Of a stretch of 42,304 nucleotides of DNA, positions 32,274 to 39,851 are shown one piece after another. The notes under the pieces were generated by a model that was given only the letters and a program-made list of their open reading frames with translations, was not told the DNA's origin and ran no database searches. The position numbers and the translations under genes were made by a program. The stretch covers positions 1-42,304 of the forward strand of contig CAKRRG010000021.1 of the NCBI GenBank assembly GCA_934394545.1. Reading direction: 5' to 3'. This stretch comes from an uncultured Blautia sp. GTDB lineage: Bacteria; Bacillota; Clostridia; Lachnospirales; Lachnospiraceae. The number at the start of each line of letters is the position of its first letter. The stretch's first letter is position 1.

Positions 32274-34241
32274 TTATTTTTCTTTTTTCTTACGGACAAT
32301 GAGCACAATAATGATCACAGCAGCTGCTGCCAGTACAAGTATCACAAATGGAAGAATCACCGTGTTATCACCAGTTTTTACCGCATTTGAAGTCTGATTC
32401 TGGCTGCTATCTGCCATCTGACCTTGACTATTATTTATGTTCTGGCTTTGTCCCGCACTCTCATTGGAAGCTGTACCAGCCAAAGCCGTACTGGTTCCAT
32501 TCGTATCAGCTCCTGTACTGGTTCCAGATTCTGTACCAGTTCCAGTTCCTGTACCAGTTCCTGAAGAACCTTCAGTTCCCACCGTTCCTGTGCCAGATGT
32601 AGTTCCATTAATGCCACCTGCAGTTCCATTAGTACTACCCGTAGTTCCATTAGCATCACCTGTAGTTCCATTAGCACCACCCGTAGTTCCAGGGGTAGAG
32701 ACATTTCCGTCTGCAGCCGCTCCTGTAACCGCCGGAGATGGCGTCGGCGTTCCGCTTATGGTAACTGTAGGTGTAGGAGTCGGTGTATTTTTATCATCAT
32801 ATGCCCCATTTGCAATATCTTCCCCCACCAACGGACGGAAGCCTGCAATTCCAAATGGACTAAAGGAATGGGTGCTGAATATCATAGTACTTCCATTAAC
32901 ACTGGGAACAATCGTCTCCGTGGCACCATTGTCAAGAAGATGTTCAATAGAATATTCATATCCCTCTTTAACAGGAATTGTTACACTTACATACTGCCCA
33001 TCAGGAATTTCATATTCTGTATTATTCTTCAGATCCCATAGTCTAAATTCATAGGATTGGAAAATAGTCGCCTTGTCTTCATTTTTAAATTCATGATCAT
33101 CTCCACTGGTAACCTGAAACTGCACGTACCAAGGAAGATCAATACCAGAAACCGAAATGCCATCACAGTTGTGATTTTCTGCTGCTCTTGCCTCCTGTTC
33201 CTCTTCTGTCAGATTCTCTTCTGCTACAGAAGATCTGGTATCTTCCGCTGAAAAATCTAACGGATTATCAAAGATATTCTTCTGGTCGCTTTCCGTAGAA
33301 TCAATTTCCGTTGAATCACTTTCCGTAGAATTCTTTTTCTCTGAAGCATCTTCGCCATCAAGAACGGTGGCCCCGGGCATTGCTGCACCAAAAAACTCGT
33401 TCAGCTTCCCGGTATCTTCCGTTGTCTGAGTATCTGCGAAAGTCTCCTCCGCAGGCTGAGGTGTATTTACATCCGTTTCCCCAGAAACATTATTATCCAC
33501 AATTTTATTATCTGCAGTTTTATTATCAGAGGTATCCTCTTTCTTATCAGAAACAACATCACTGCCGTTTTCTTCTTTCTTTTCCTCTTCTGCAGCAGGA
33601 TCTGCAATATACTCTTCTAATATATCACCGGATAATCCATTATCCTCATCTGTGCCTGGATCATTTTTCTCATCTTCTTCGCCTGCAGGCGCCTCTTCAC
33701 CGGTTGTCTTCTCTTCACCAGTTGTATCTTCTTCGGTTTTTATTTCTTCCGGACTAACAGATGGAGTCACGTTATCTACCGGAATTGCTGCAGAATCTTC
33801 ACTGTCAGAATTCTCATTATTCTCTGTGCCCGATTCTTGATTTCCCTTGTTGTCATCTTCCAGGCTGCTGACAACCAATGTTATCTTACCCTTTACTACC
33901 TTTTTTTCCGCATCCCAACCAGAAAGATAAGAAAGATCTACATCTGCTGCCGGTTTAAATACTACTTGGCAGGATTGTACTCTCTTATCCGGAACATAAG
34001 AATCATCCTCCCAGGAAAGAGTACCGTAATCACTCTTTGGCAATTCCACCTCAGAAAGTGCCACTGGCTCATCAATTGTTATATTCTCTGGTATCAGACT
34101 GGATTCCTCAAGTCTGTTCTCTATATTCTGCCCCCATGCAATAGCCGGATAAATCTGTCCGGTCATAAGAACTGCAGTCATTGCAGCCGCTGCAAGTAAT
34201 GAAACACTTTTTCTGTACACAATGTTCTTTTTCTTCTTCAT
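32274..34241 (-). CDS. Acidic surface protein with KTGD-type C-terminal anchor signal
   Basis: A 655-residue secreted protein: signal peptide (about 1-35, ending near AIAWG), a small beta-rich region (40-125), an acidic Glu/Asp/Thr/Ser low-complexity stretch (about 125-345), a folded beta domain (about 355-475), a Thr/Pro then Gly/Thr/Asn-rich stalk (about 485-610), and the end VKTGDNTV, a hydrophobic helix and KKKEK. The last part looks like a sortase signal with KTGD in place of LPXTG, a form often seen in Lachnospiraceae. The stalk is encoded by degenerate DNA repeats. Ligand and function are unknown. It has its own promoter (34374-34402) and an AGAGGTG ribosome site. Confidence 0.85.
   Translation of the reverse strand: MKKKKNIVYRKSVSLLAAAAMTAVLMTGQIYPAIAWGQNIENRLEESSLIPENITIDEPVALSEVELPKSDYGTLSWEDDSYVPDKRVQSCQVVFKPAADVDLSYLSGWDAEKKVVKGKITLVVSSLEDDNKGNQESGTENNENSDSEDSAAIPVDNVTPSVSPEEIKTEEDTTGEEKTTGEEAPAGEEDEKNDPGTDEDNGLSGDILEEYIADPAAEEEKKEENGSDVVSDKKEDTSDNKTADNKIVDNNVSGETDVNTPQPAEETFADTQTTEDTGKLNEFFGAAMPGATVLDGEDASEKKNSTESDSTEIDSTESDQKNIFDNPLDFSAEDTRSSVAEENLTEEEQEARAAENHNCDGISVSGIDLPWYVQFQVTSGDDHEFKNEDKATIFQSYEFRLWDLKNNTEYEIPDGQYVSVTIPVKEGYEYSIEHLLDNGATETIVPSVNGSTMIFSTHSFSPFGIAGFRPLVGEDIANGAYDDKNTPTPTPTVTISGTPTPSPAVTGAAADGNVSTPGTTGGANGTTGDANGTTGSTNGTAGGINGTTSGTGTVGTEGSSGTGTGTGTGTESGTSTGADTNGTSTALAGTASNESAGQSQNINNSQGQMADSSQNQTSNAVKTGDNTVILPFVILVLAAAAVIIIVLIVRKKKEK
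32560..32710 (-). repeat. Degenerate tandem repeat encoding the Gly/Thr-rich stalk
   Basis: Inside the surface-protein gene, units of about 18-24 bases built on GGTACTA-like and AATGGAACTACxGG-like blocks encode GTTG-A/D/S-NGTTG repeats, and an adjoining run encodes alternating Gly-Thr. Such repeats change length by slippage and could vary stalk length between strains. Confidence 0.6.
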
Positions 34242-34373
34242 TCTGGCACCTCTGTAGTAATATATATTAAATGTTACTGTTCACTACTTCACACAGACTT
34301 TCTCATAAAAAACAGCCTGTAAATAGCTACAGCAAAACGAATTTAAGTCAGATTTTTAGTATCCTCAACGTAC

Positions 34374-34402
34374 ACTATATCAAATCTTTATTGTTTTGTA
34401 AA
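34374..34402 (-). promoter_or_regulatory. Sigma-A promoter of the acidic surface-protein gene
   Basis: TTTACA (34402-34397), 17-base spacer, TATAGT (34379-34374) on the minus strand. Confidence 0.65.
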
Positions 34403-34537
34403 TGTTTCGTAATAATTTATTTTGTTTTTTAACATACGAATTATAGCACAATTATGCTTTTTCCGACACCCCCAAATTCCATTTTTTTCTTCTGATTCTA
34501 CTCTCTTTCCATTCCTTCACGAATGTAATGCTTTTTC

Positions 34538-34566
34538 TTGCATTTTTACACCAAATCATGTATATT
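34538..34566 (+). promoter_or_regulatory. Sigma-A promoter of the CNNM-family gene
   Basis: TTGCAT (34538-34543), 17-base spacer, TATATT (34561-34566), about 38 bases before the TTG start codon. Confidence 0.65.
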
Positions 34567-34603
34567 CTTCTTAAAACATTTATGAAAAAGGAGTGAATAT
34601 AGT

Positions 34604-35890
34604 TTGGATTCAAGTGTCCCTATACAGGCGGCCACCATACTGTTTCTGGTGCTGTTGTCCGCCTTCTTTTCTTCTGCGGAAACATCCATGACAGCTGCTA
34701 ACCGCATTCGTATCCATTCTCTGGCTGAGCAGGGAAATAAGCGAGCTATTACACTGGAGAAGGTTATTTCCAATTCAGGAAAAATGCTCAGCACTATTCT
34801 GATTGGAAACAACATCGTAAATATTGCAGCTTCTTCCCTTGCTACTACTTTTACTATGAAGGTATTTGGAAGTGTGTACATAGGTGTAGCTACTGGTATT
34901 ATGACCTTGCTGGTTCTTCTCTTCGGTGAAATCACCCCGAAGACGATTGCTACATTAAAGGCAGATGAACTTGCACTCTCTTATGCCAGACCGATTTATG
35001 CACTTATGACAATGCTGACCCCGATTATTTACATTGTAGAAAAACTGGCAGGTGGTATTCTTTTCCTTCTTCGCATTGACCCCAATGCAAAAAGAGATAC
35101 GATTACTGAGCATGAGCTTCGTTCTATGGTAAATGCGGGACAGGAAAATGGTGTCATTGAACGTGAAGAGAAACAGATGATCTATAATGTGTTTGATTTC
35201 GGTGATTCTGCTGCCAAGGATGTCATGATTCCCAGAATTGACATGACCTTTATTGACGTGAATTCCACATATCAAGAACTTATCGATATTTTCAAGGAAG
35301 ATATGCATACACGTTTTCCTGTTTATGAAGATAACACAGATAACGTAATCGGAATAATCAACATTAAGGATCTTCTTCTCTATCCGGAGAAAGAGCAATT
35401 CTCTATCCGTAAAATTCTTCGTGAACCGTATTTTACTTACGAATACAAGCGTACTACAGATCTTATGATGGAAATGCGTAAAGCTTCCGTAAATCTTGCC
35501 ATCGTATTAGATGAGTATGGTTCCACAGCCGGACTTGTTACTCTGGAGGATCTTCTGGAGGAAATCGTTGGTGAGATACGAGATGAATACGATGAGGATG
35601 AAGAAGAACCAATTCGTGAAATTCAGCCTGGACGAGAATATATCGTACTTGGATCAGCCAAGCTTGATGACGTGAACGAAGCCCTGGGAACCCATCTTGA
35701 ATCTGATGACTACGATTCTGTTGGAGGTTATATAATTGAACAGCTGGACTGTCTTCCAAGGGAAGGCGAATCTGTTACTCTGGAAAACGGCATGCATCTT
35801 GTTGTAGATGAGCTTGATAAAAATCGCATTGAGCTGGTACATATCTGGCTGCCAGAGCACCACGATGCAGAGAAGGACACAGAAGCTTAA
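34604..35890 (+). CDS. CNNM/CBS/CorC domain membrane protein (HlyC/CorC family)
   Basis: A 428-residue protein with an N-terminal CNNM transmembrane domain (about 5-190; LVLLSAFFSSAETSMTAANR, the FFSAxE motif), a CBS-domain pair (about 205-325; DVMIPRIDMTFID, TRFPVYEDNTDNVIGIINIK) and a CorC_HlyC domain (about 340-420). Members are linked to magnesium or cobalt export and were first named as hemolysin-like; direct transport roles are known for only some. The start is a TTG preceded by AAAGGAG, with a TTGCAT-N17-TATATT promoter. It is transcribed alone and followed by a long hairpin repeat before the convergent DUF218 gene. Confidence 0.93.
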   Translation: MDSSVPIQAATILFLVLLSAFFSSAETSMTAANRIRIHSLAEQGNKRAITLEKVISNSGKMLSTILIGNNIVNIAASSLATTFTMKVFGSVYIGVATGIMTLLVLLFGEITPKTIATLKADELALSYARPIYALMTMLTPIIYIVEKLAGGILFLLRIDPNAKRDTITEHELRSMVNAGQENGVIEREEKQMIYNVFDFGDSAAKDVMIPRIDMTFIDVNSTYQELIDIFKEDMHTRFPVYEDNTDNVIGIINIKDLLLYPEKEQFSIRKILREPYFTYEYKRTTDLMMEMRKASVNLAIVLDEYGSTAGLVTLEDLLEEIVGEIRDEYDEDEEEPIREIQPGREYIVLGSAKLDDVNEALGTHLESDDYDSVGGYIIEQLDCLPREGESVTLENGMHLVVDELDKNRIELVHIWLPEHHDAEKDTEA

Positions 35891-35911
35891 GCCGGCATCA
35901 CCTATAAGATG

Positions 35912-35977
35912 ATACCAGGATCAAAAGGTCAAAAAGCCGATGCAAGCTCGCTTGCAAGAGGATTTTTGACCTTTTGA
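35912..35977. repeat. Long hairpin repeat after the CNNM gene (second copy of a dispersed element)
   Basis: TCAAAAGGTCAAAAA (35921-35935) and TTTTTGACCTTTTGA (35963-35977) are perfect 15-bp arms, with an inner GCAAGC-TC-GCTTGC hairpin (35942-35955). It lies between convergent genes, so it may also end both transcripts; the plus-strand T-run is within the stem. Its left part recurs at 5375-5398. Confidence 0.7.
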
Positions 35978-36015
35978 CACTCCAGGTTTTCATTGTCATT
36001 TTCTCTTCCGATCCA

Positions 36016-36627
36016 TCATTTTTCAATAACGCCTCTATTGCCTAACATCAGACAGAATTGTTTTATAATCCGATCTATTTCCCCAGTGACAGCCTCCACA
36101 CCAGACTCTGTATTGCGCCAGTTTTCCTTAGTGATTCCATCCGGGCAGGCCGGACAGACCAAAATCTTCGTTTCCGGATATAACAGCTGGTAATACATCT
36201 GAGATCTTCTGGCATGGTAGGTTTTACAACACAGAATTGCCTTGTTTACCTGAATTTTATGAAGGTCTGTCACCTGTCTGGAAAAAATAGCATTTTCATA
36301 AGTAAAGGTCGCCTGATTTTCCCGTAAAACAGCACTTTCAGGTACTCCGTTTTTTGAAAGAACTGTTTTCAGGAATTCCCATTCTGTCTCATAATCTCCG
36401 CTGTATTTCTCCTTCTTTGATTGCACTCCCACGAATTTTCCCAAGGTAATACTGTACTTTCCACTAGGCAAAATATAAGGAGCATATCCTTCTTTATATA
36501 AACGAGCTGCTCTTTCTGCCATCTCCGGATAACCATTTCCCGGGACAAAAATAACATCTGCCTTCTCTGGTTGATTTTCAACAAATACAAAATCCTCTGC
36601 CTGTTTCAGAAATTCTGAGTAATTCAC
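36016..36627 (-). CDS. DUF218 (YdcF/ElyC-type) domain protein
   Basis: A 203-residue protein with the DUF218 features: an N-terminal strand followed by VPGNGYPEMAERAARLYKEG (39-58), the LPSGKYS segment, and RENQATFTYENAIFSR, the family's E-x-S-T-N-T-x-E-N-A region in variant form. No signal peptide or membrane helix is present, unlike SanA/ElyC. Small cytosolic members such as YdcF bind S-adenosylmethionine, but the substrate is not known. The start is GTG with GAGGAT upstream. A palindrome AGAAACGTTTCT stands just before the ribosome site and could be an operator. Confidence 0.82.
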   Translation of the reverse strand: MNYSEFLKQAEDFVFVENQPEKADVIFVPGNGYPEMAERAARLYKEGYAPYILPSGKYSITLGKFVGVQSKKEKYSGDYETEWEFLKTVLSKNGVPESAVLRENQATFTYENAIFSRQVTDLHKIQVNKAILCCKTYHARRSQMYYQLLYPETKILVCPACPDGITKENWRNTESGVEAVTGEIDRIIKQFCLMLGNRGVIEK

Positions 36628-36647
36628 TTTTTATCCTCTTTTCTATA

Positions 36648-36659
36648 AGAAACGTTTCT
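36648..36659. promoter_or_regulatory. AGAAACGTTTCT palindrome, possible operator
   Basis: A perfect 12-bp palindrome 21 bases before the GTG start of the DUF218 gene. The AAACGTTT centre is common in operators of LacI-family regulators such as CcpA; a TATAGA -10-like box adjoins it. The flanks do not fully fit a cre site. Confidence 0.35.
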
Positions 36660-36776
36660 GCTGGTTTATTTTTATGGTTTTTAATGTGTCGTTCTTTTTA
36701 GAATTTATTTCTATATTTTTACATTATATCGTTTTTGCGCACTCTTTTCTATAATAAAAAACCAATTTCCATATTT

Positions 36777-37541
36777 CTACTTAGTCACTATGAGAGTATT
36801 ATAACCATTATCCCGCAGCTGTTGTTCCATATGAATGGCATTGTCCAGCTGCAAAAAAGCTCCCACCTGAACCTTATAAAAATCTCCATCCTGCAAAATA
36901 TATGCCGGATAGCCTTTTTCCTGAAGCATATATAGCATTTTGTCTGCATTTTCCCTCTTGCAAAAGGCGCCTGTCTGTACGCGATAATACGTAGGTTCTT
37001 CCCCTTTCTGCTGATCCAAGGTTCCCAGAATTGCTCCTGCAATAGCTTGTGCAATTTCAGCCTTTTTATCTTCATAAAGCTTATTATCTTCGTCTGAATT
37101 TATAAAACCAGTCTCTATCAACAAAGCCGGCATTCTAGTCTTTCGAAGCACAACCAGACCAGGTCTTGCCTGAACTCCAATTTCCCGAAATCCTAATTCT
37201 CCCAATGCACCAACAATATTCTGAGCCATTTCATATTTAATCCCGCGTTTATTATAAACCAGCACTTCTACGCCATTATACTGATTCGCCTCCGGACTGC
37301 TATTTCTGTGAAAAGATATAAAATAATCCACCTTTGCCTCATTTGCCAATCTGGCCCTTTCAAATGGTGAACTATAAGTATCTGAGGTTCTTGAATACAA
37401 AACGTCAATTCCATTTTCTGATAAGATTTTTCCAACTTCCATGGTAAGAGCAAGGTTATCATCCTTTTCTCTGCGGCCCTTATACACTGCCCCCGGATCA
37501 TTTCCTCCATGCCCTGCATCAAGCATAATCGAATATGGCAT
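36777..37541 (-). CDS. N-acetylmuramoyl-L-alanine amidase with SPOR domain, CwlC-like
   Basis: A 254-residue protein with an Amidase_3 domain (1-172; zinc ligands H11 in DAGHGG, E25 and H78 in SFHRN, catalytic E143 in LIETGFINS) and a C-terminal SPOR domain of two half-repeats (about 184-254; YYRVQTGAFCKRENA and FYKVQVGAFLQLDNA). It cuts the amide bond between MurNAc and the stem peptide; SPOR binds denuded glycan. There is no signal peptide. Size, domain order and lack of signal match B. subtilis CwlC (255 residues), which lyses the mother cell after sporulation. GAAAGG is the ribosome site, and a CATATTCTA box upstream resembles a sigma-E/K -10. Confidence 0.9.
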   Translation of the reverse strand: MPYSIMLDAGHGGNDPGAVYKGRREKDDNLALTMEVGKILSENGIDVLYSRTSDTYSSPFERARLANEAKVDYFISFHRNSSPEANQYNGVEVLVYNKRGIKYEMAQNIVGALGELGFREIGVQARPGLVVLRKTRMPALLIETGFINSDEDNKLYEDKKAEIAQAIAGAILGTLDQQKGEEPTYYRVQTGAFCKRENADKMLYMLQEKGYPAYILQDGDFYKVQVGAFLQLDNAIHMEQQLRDNGYNTLIVTK

Positions 37542-37574
37542 GCCAATTTTCCTTTCAAAATATTATTTCTCTAT

Positions 37575-37583
37575 TAGAATATG
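37575..37583 (-). promoter_or_regulatory. Possible sporulation-sigma -10 box before the amidase gene
   Basis: CATATTCTA (37583-37575 on the minus strand) fits the CATANNNTA -10 pattern of sigma-K (close to sigma-E), 33 bases before the start codon. The AC of a sigma-K -35 is not at the expected spacing. An alternative is TTTACA-N16-TAATAT at nearly the same place. Confidence 0.3.
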
Positions 37584-37604
37584 TAAAAAAATACCAAAAG
37601 CAAC

Positions 37605-37633
37605 TTGACTTTTACGCTTTAAAGCGGTATTAT
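37605..37633 (+). promoter_or_regulatory. Sigma-A promoter of the ABC importer operon
   Basis: TTGACT (37605-37610), 17-base spacer, TATTAT (37628-37633), about 58 bases before the start codon. Confidence 0.8.
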
Positions 37634-37691
37634 TTTGTGCAGGCAATACTTTAAACTGAAAAAATACTTTTTTTCAAGGAGGACATATAAT

Positions 37692-38669
37692 ATGAAAAGA
37701 AAGGTTTTATCCGTAATTCTGGCCGGTGCTATGGCAGCAGGTCTTGCAAGTACAGCAACTGTATATGCCGAAGAGCAGAAAACATATAATATCGGTATCT
37801 GCCAGTTAGTTCAGCACGAGGCACTTGACGCAGCCACAGAGGGATTCATGGATGCTGTAAAAGAAGGTCTTGGTGAAGAAAATGTTACCTTCGATGAGCA
37901 GAACGCACAGGGTGACTCTGCTACTTGTAGTACCATTATTAACAATTTCGTTTCCAGCAATGTAGATCTTATTCTTGCAAATGCAACTGCATCTCTTCAG
38001 GCTGCTGCAGCAGGAACAAGTGATATCCCGATCCTTGGCACTGCAGTTACAGAGTATGGTGTAGCTCTTGACCTGACAGATTTCGACGGAACAGTAGGCG
38101 GCAATATTTCCGGTACTTCCGACCTTGCCCCACTTGACCAGCAGGCAGCTATGCTGAATGAGCTTTTCCCAGATGCTAAGAATGTAGGACTTCTTTACTG
38201 TTCTGCTGAACCTAACTCACAGTATCAGGTGGACACTGTCAAAGCTGCTTTAGAAGAGCTTGGATACACTTGCGAATATTATGCATTCTCAGATTCTAAC
38301 GATATTTCTTCTGTTGTTACAAATGCAGTTGCAGACAGTGACGTAATTTATGTACCAACAGATAACACCGCAGCGTCCAATACTGAACTGATCAATAACA
38401 TCTGTCTTCCGGCAAAAATTCCGGTAATCACAGGCGAGGAAGGTATTTGTTCCGGATGTGGTGTTGCTACTCTTTCCATTGACTACTACGACCTTGGAAA
38501 AACAACTGGTGAAATGGCTGTTAAAATCCTGAAAGATGGCGAAGACATCTCCACAATGCCGATTCAGTATGCACCAAACTTCACCAAAGAATACAATGCA
38601 GACATCTGCGAGGAACTTGGAATTGAAATTCCTGATGACTATGTTGCAATCGGTGCTGACGCAGAATAA
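37692..38669 (+). CDS. ABC transporter substrate-binding protein (ABC_sub_bind, TrpX-like)
   Basis: The 325-residue protein has a signal peptide ending TVYAEE and a two-lobed periplasmic-binding fold with TYNIGICQLVQHEALDAATE, GTSDIPILGTAV, KNVGLLYCSAEPNS, VIYVPTDNTAAS and SIDYYDLGKTTG, as in the ABC_sub_bind family (PF04392). Members include TrpX-like binding proteins for aromatic amino acids, but the ligand here is not shown. The start is the ATG after AAGGAGG; a GTG 19 codons upstream is rejected because it lies in the leader. Unusually for a Gram-positive binding protein it has no lipobox cysteine near the cleavage site, so how it stays at the membrane is unclear. Confidence 0.9.
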   Translation: MKRKVLSVILAGAMAAGLASTATVYAEEQKTYNIGICQLVQHEALDAATEGFMDAVKEGLGEENVTFDEQNAQGDSATCSTIINNFVSSNVDLILANATASLQAAAAGTSDIPILGTAVTEYGVALDLTDFDGTVGGNISGTSDLAPLDQQAAMLNELFPDAKNVGLLYCSAEPNSQYQVDTVKAALEELGYTCEYYAFSDSNDISSVVTNAVADSDVIYVPTDNTAASNTELINNICLPAKIPVITGEEGICSGCGVATLSIDYYDLGKTTGEMAVKILKDGEDISTMPIQYAPNFTKEYNADICEELGIEIPDDYVAIGADAE

Positions 38670-38704
38670 ACAGTTTCTTATATAGTTTTGACATTCAGCT
38701 GCTT

Positions 38705-38759
38705 TAGAGCGTATCTGAAAAAGGCTTTCTTACGGGAATGATTTTTCATACACGCTCTA
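38705..38759. repeat. Imperfect inverted repeat between binding-protein and permease genes
   Basis: TAGAGCGTATCTGAAAAA (38705-38722) and TTTTTCATACACGCTCTA (38742-38759) pair at 16 of 18 positions around a 19-base spacer. It looks like a dispersed Lachnospiraceae repeat (from memory) and may act as an mRNA-stabilising or attenuating structure. Confidence 0.55.
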
Positions 38760-38770
38760 GACAGCATAAT

Positions 38771-38809
38771 CACAGACAGCGGGAAGGGAAGCCTCTCTCG
38801 CTGTTTGTG
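38771..38809 (+). repeat. Second hairpin before the permease gene
   Basis: CACAGACAGCG (38771-38781) pairs with CGCTGTTTGTG (38799-38809) over 11 bp with one G-U. No T-run follows. With the preceding repeat it probably limits read-through from the binding-protein gene into the permease gene. Confidence 0.5.
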
Positions 38810-38924
38810 TCGTTTCAGAGGAAATGTATTTTCAAGCATATTTCATGCATAAATATGCACAGAAACTACTTTTACCGGACATTTTGTCCCCAAAAAACAT
38901 TTACGCATGCAGGAGGATAAAGAC

Positions 38925-39851
38925 ATGCAAATTGCTAACTTAATTATGGCACTTCCAGGTGCCGCTGCCCAGGGTCTTATCTGGGGTATTATGGCCATTG
39001 GCGTCTATCTTACATTTCGTGTTCTTGACATTGCCGATCTGACCGTAGATGGCACCATGTGTACCGGAGGTGCTGTCTGTGTTATGATGATGATCAGTGG
39101 ACACAACGTATGGGTATCCCTTTTAGTTGCCGTTCTGGCAGGTATGGCCGCCGGACTTATCACTGGTATTTTTCACACTTTCATGGGGATTCCTGCTATC
39201 CTTGCCGGAATTCTGACACAGCTTTCCCTGTACTCCATTAATCTGAAAATCATGGGCAAAGCAAATCAGGCGATTAATGTTGACAAATACCCCATTCTTA
39301 TTTCCTTACGTCGTATAAAAAATGTACCAATTACTCAGAATACCATCCTCATTGTCGCTTTGTTTATCATTGTGATCATTGCGATTCTGTACTGGTTCTT
39401 CGGAACTGAGCTGGGTTGTTCTCTTCGTGCTACCGGCTGCAATCCAAATATGTCCCGCGCACAAGGTATCAACACGGACTTCTGCAAAGTACTTGGACTT
39501 ATGGTTTCCAACGGACTGGTAGCTTTATCCAGTGCACTTCTTGCTCAGTACCAAGGCTTTTCCGATGTAAATATGGGACGTGGCGCCATTGTAATCGGAC
39601 TTGCAGCTGTTATTATTGGCGAAGCAATATTTAGCCGGATTTTCCGCAATTTTGCACTTCGTCTTCTGTCTGTAGCTTTCGGTTCCATCCTTTATTATCT
39701 GGTTCTCCAGACAGTTATCTGGATGGGTATCGACACCGACCTTCTGAAAATGCTGTCTGCCCTTGTAGTTGCCGTATTCCTGGCAGTACCTTACTGGAAG
39801 GGAAAATATTTTGCAAAACCAGCGAAACGTGGAGGTAAAAACAATGCTTGA
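38925..39851 (+). CDS. ABC transporter permease (BPD_transp_2 family)
   Basis: A 308-residue permease with about eight hydrophobic segments and the family segment FGTELGCSLRATGCNPNMSRAQGI (here in parts: ELGCSLRATGCNP, the ATPase-contact loop), then NGLVALSSALLAQYQGF and GAIVIGLAAVIIGEAIF. This is the permease type found with ABC_sub_bind proteins (LivH/RbsC superfamily). The start is the ATG 9 bases after AGGAGG; a longer frame begins six codons upstream inside that site. Its stop overlaps the ATPase start by 8 bases. A 255-base gap with two hairpins separates it from the binding-protein gene. Confidence 0.92.
   Translation: MQIANLIMALPGAAAQGLIWGIMAIGVYLTFRVLDIADLTVDGTMCTGGAVCVMMMISGHNVWVSLLVAVLAGMAAGLITGIFHTFMGIPAILAGILTQLSLYSINLKIMGKANQAINVDKYPILISLRRIKNVPITQNTILIVALFIIVIIAILYWFFGTELGCSLRATGCNPNMSRAQGINTDFCKVLGLMVSNGLVALSSALLAQYQGFSDVNMGRGAIVIGLAAVIIGEAIFSRIFRNFALRLLSVAFGSILYYLVLQTVIWMGIDTDLLKMLSALVVAVFLAVPYWKGKYFAKPAKRGGKNNA

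Larger units (their letters stand above)
34242..34603. other. 362-base divergent intergenic region, AT-rich
   Basis: The region holds promoters for both flanking genes (listed separately). The leader of the surface-protein gene, about 125 bases, has a weak CTGTA/TACAG hairpin followed by TTTTTT that could attenuate transcription but is too small to call. I found no small gene or known RNA motif. Confidence 0.5.

Noticed and set aside
32437..33054. Plus-strand frame rich in Val/Pro opposite the surface-protein gene
   Set aside because: It mirrors the Gly/Thr-rich repeat on the minus strand; no start signal or family resemblance.
34260..34340. Attenuator in the leader of the surface-protein gene (CTGTA/TACAG then TTTTTT)
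   Set aside because: The stem is only 5-6 bp with a bulge and the T-run is four bases away, too weak to call a terminator.
37635..37691. Extended N-terminus for the ABC_sub_bind protein starting at a GTG
   Set aside because: The extension lies in the leader right after the -10 box, lacks a ribosome site and spoils the signal peptide; the ATG after AAGGAGG is clearly better.
39769..39843. Longer reading frame before the ABC importer ATPase
   Set aside because: It is inside the permease gene in another frame; MLEIKNIYKTF after GGAGG is the normal start of such ATPases.
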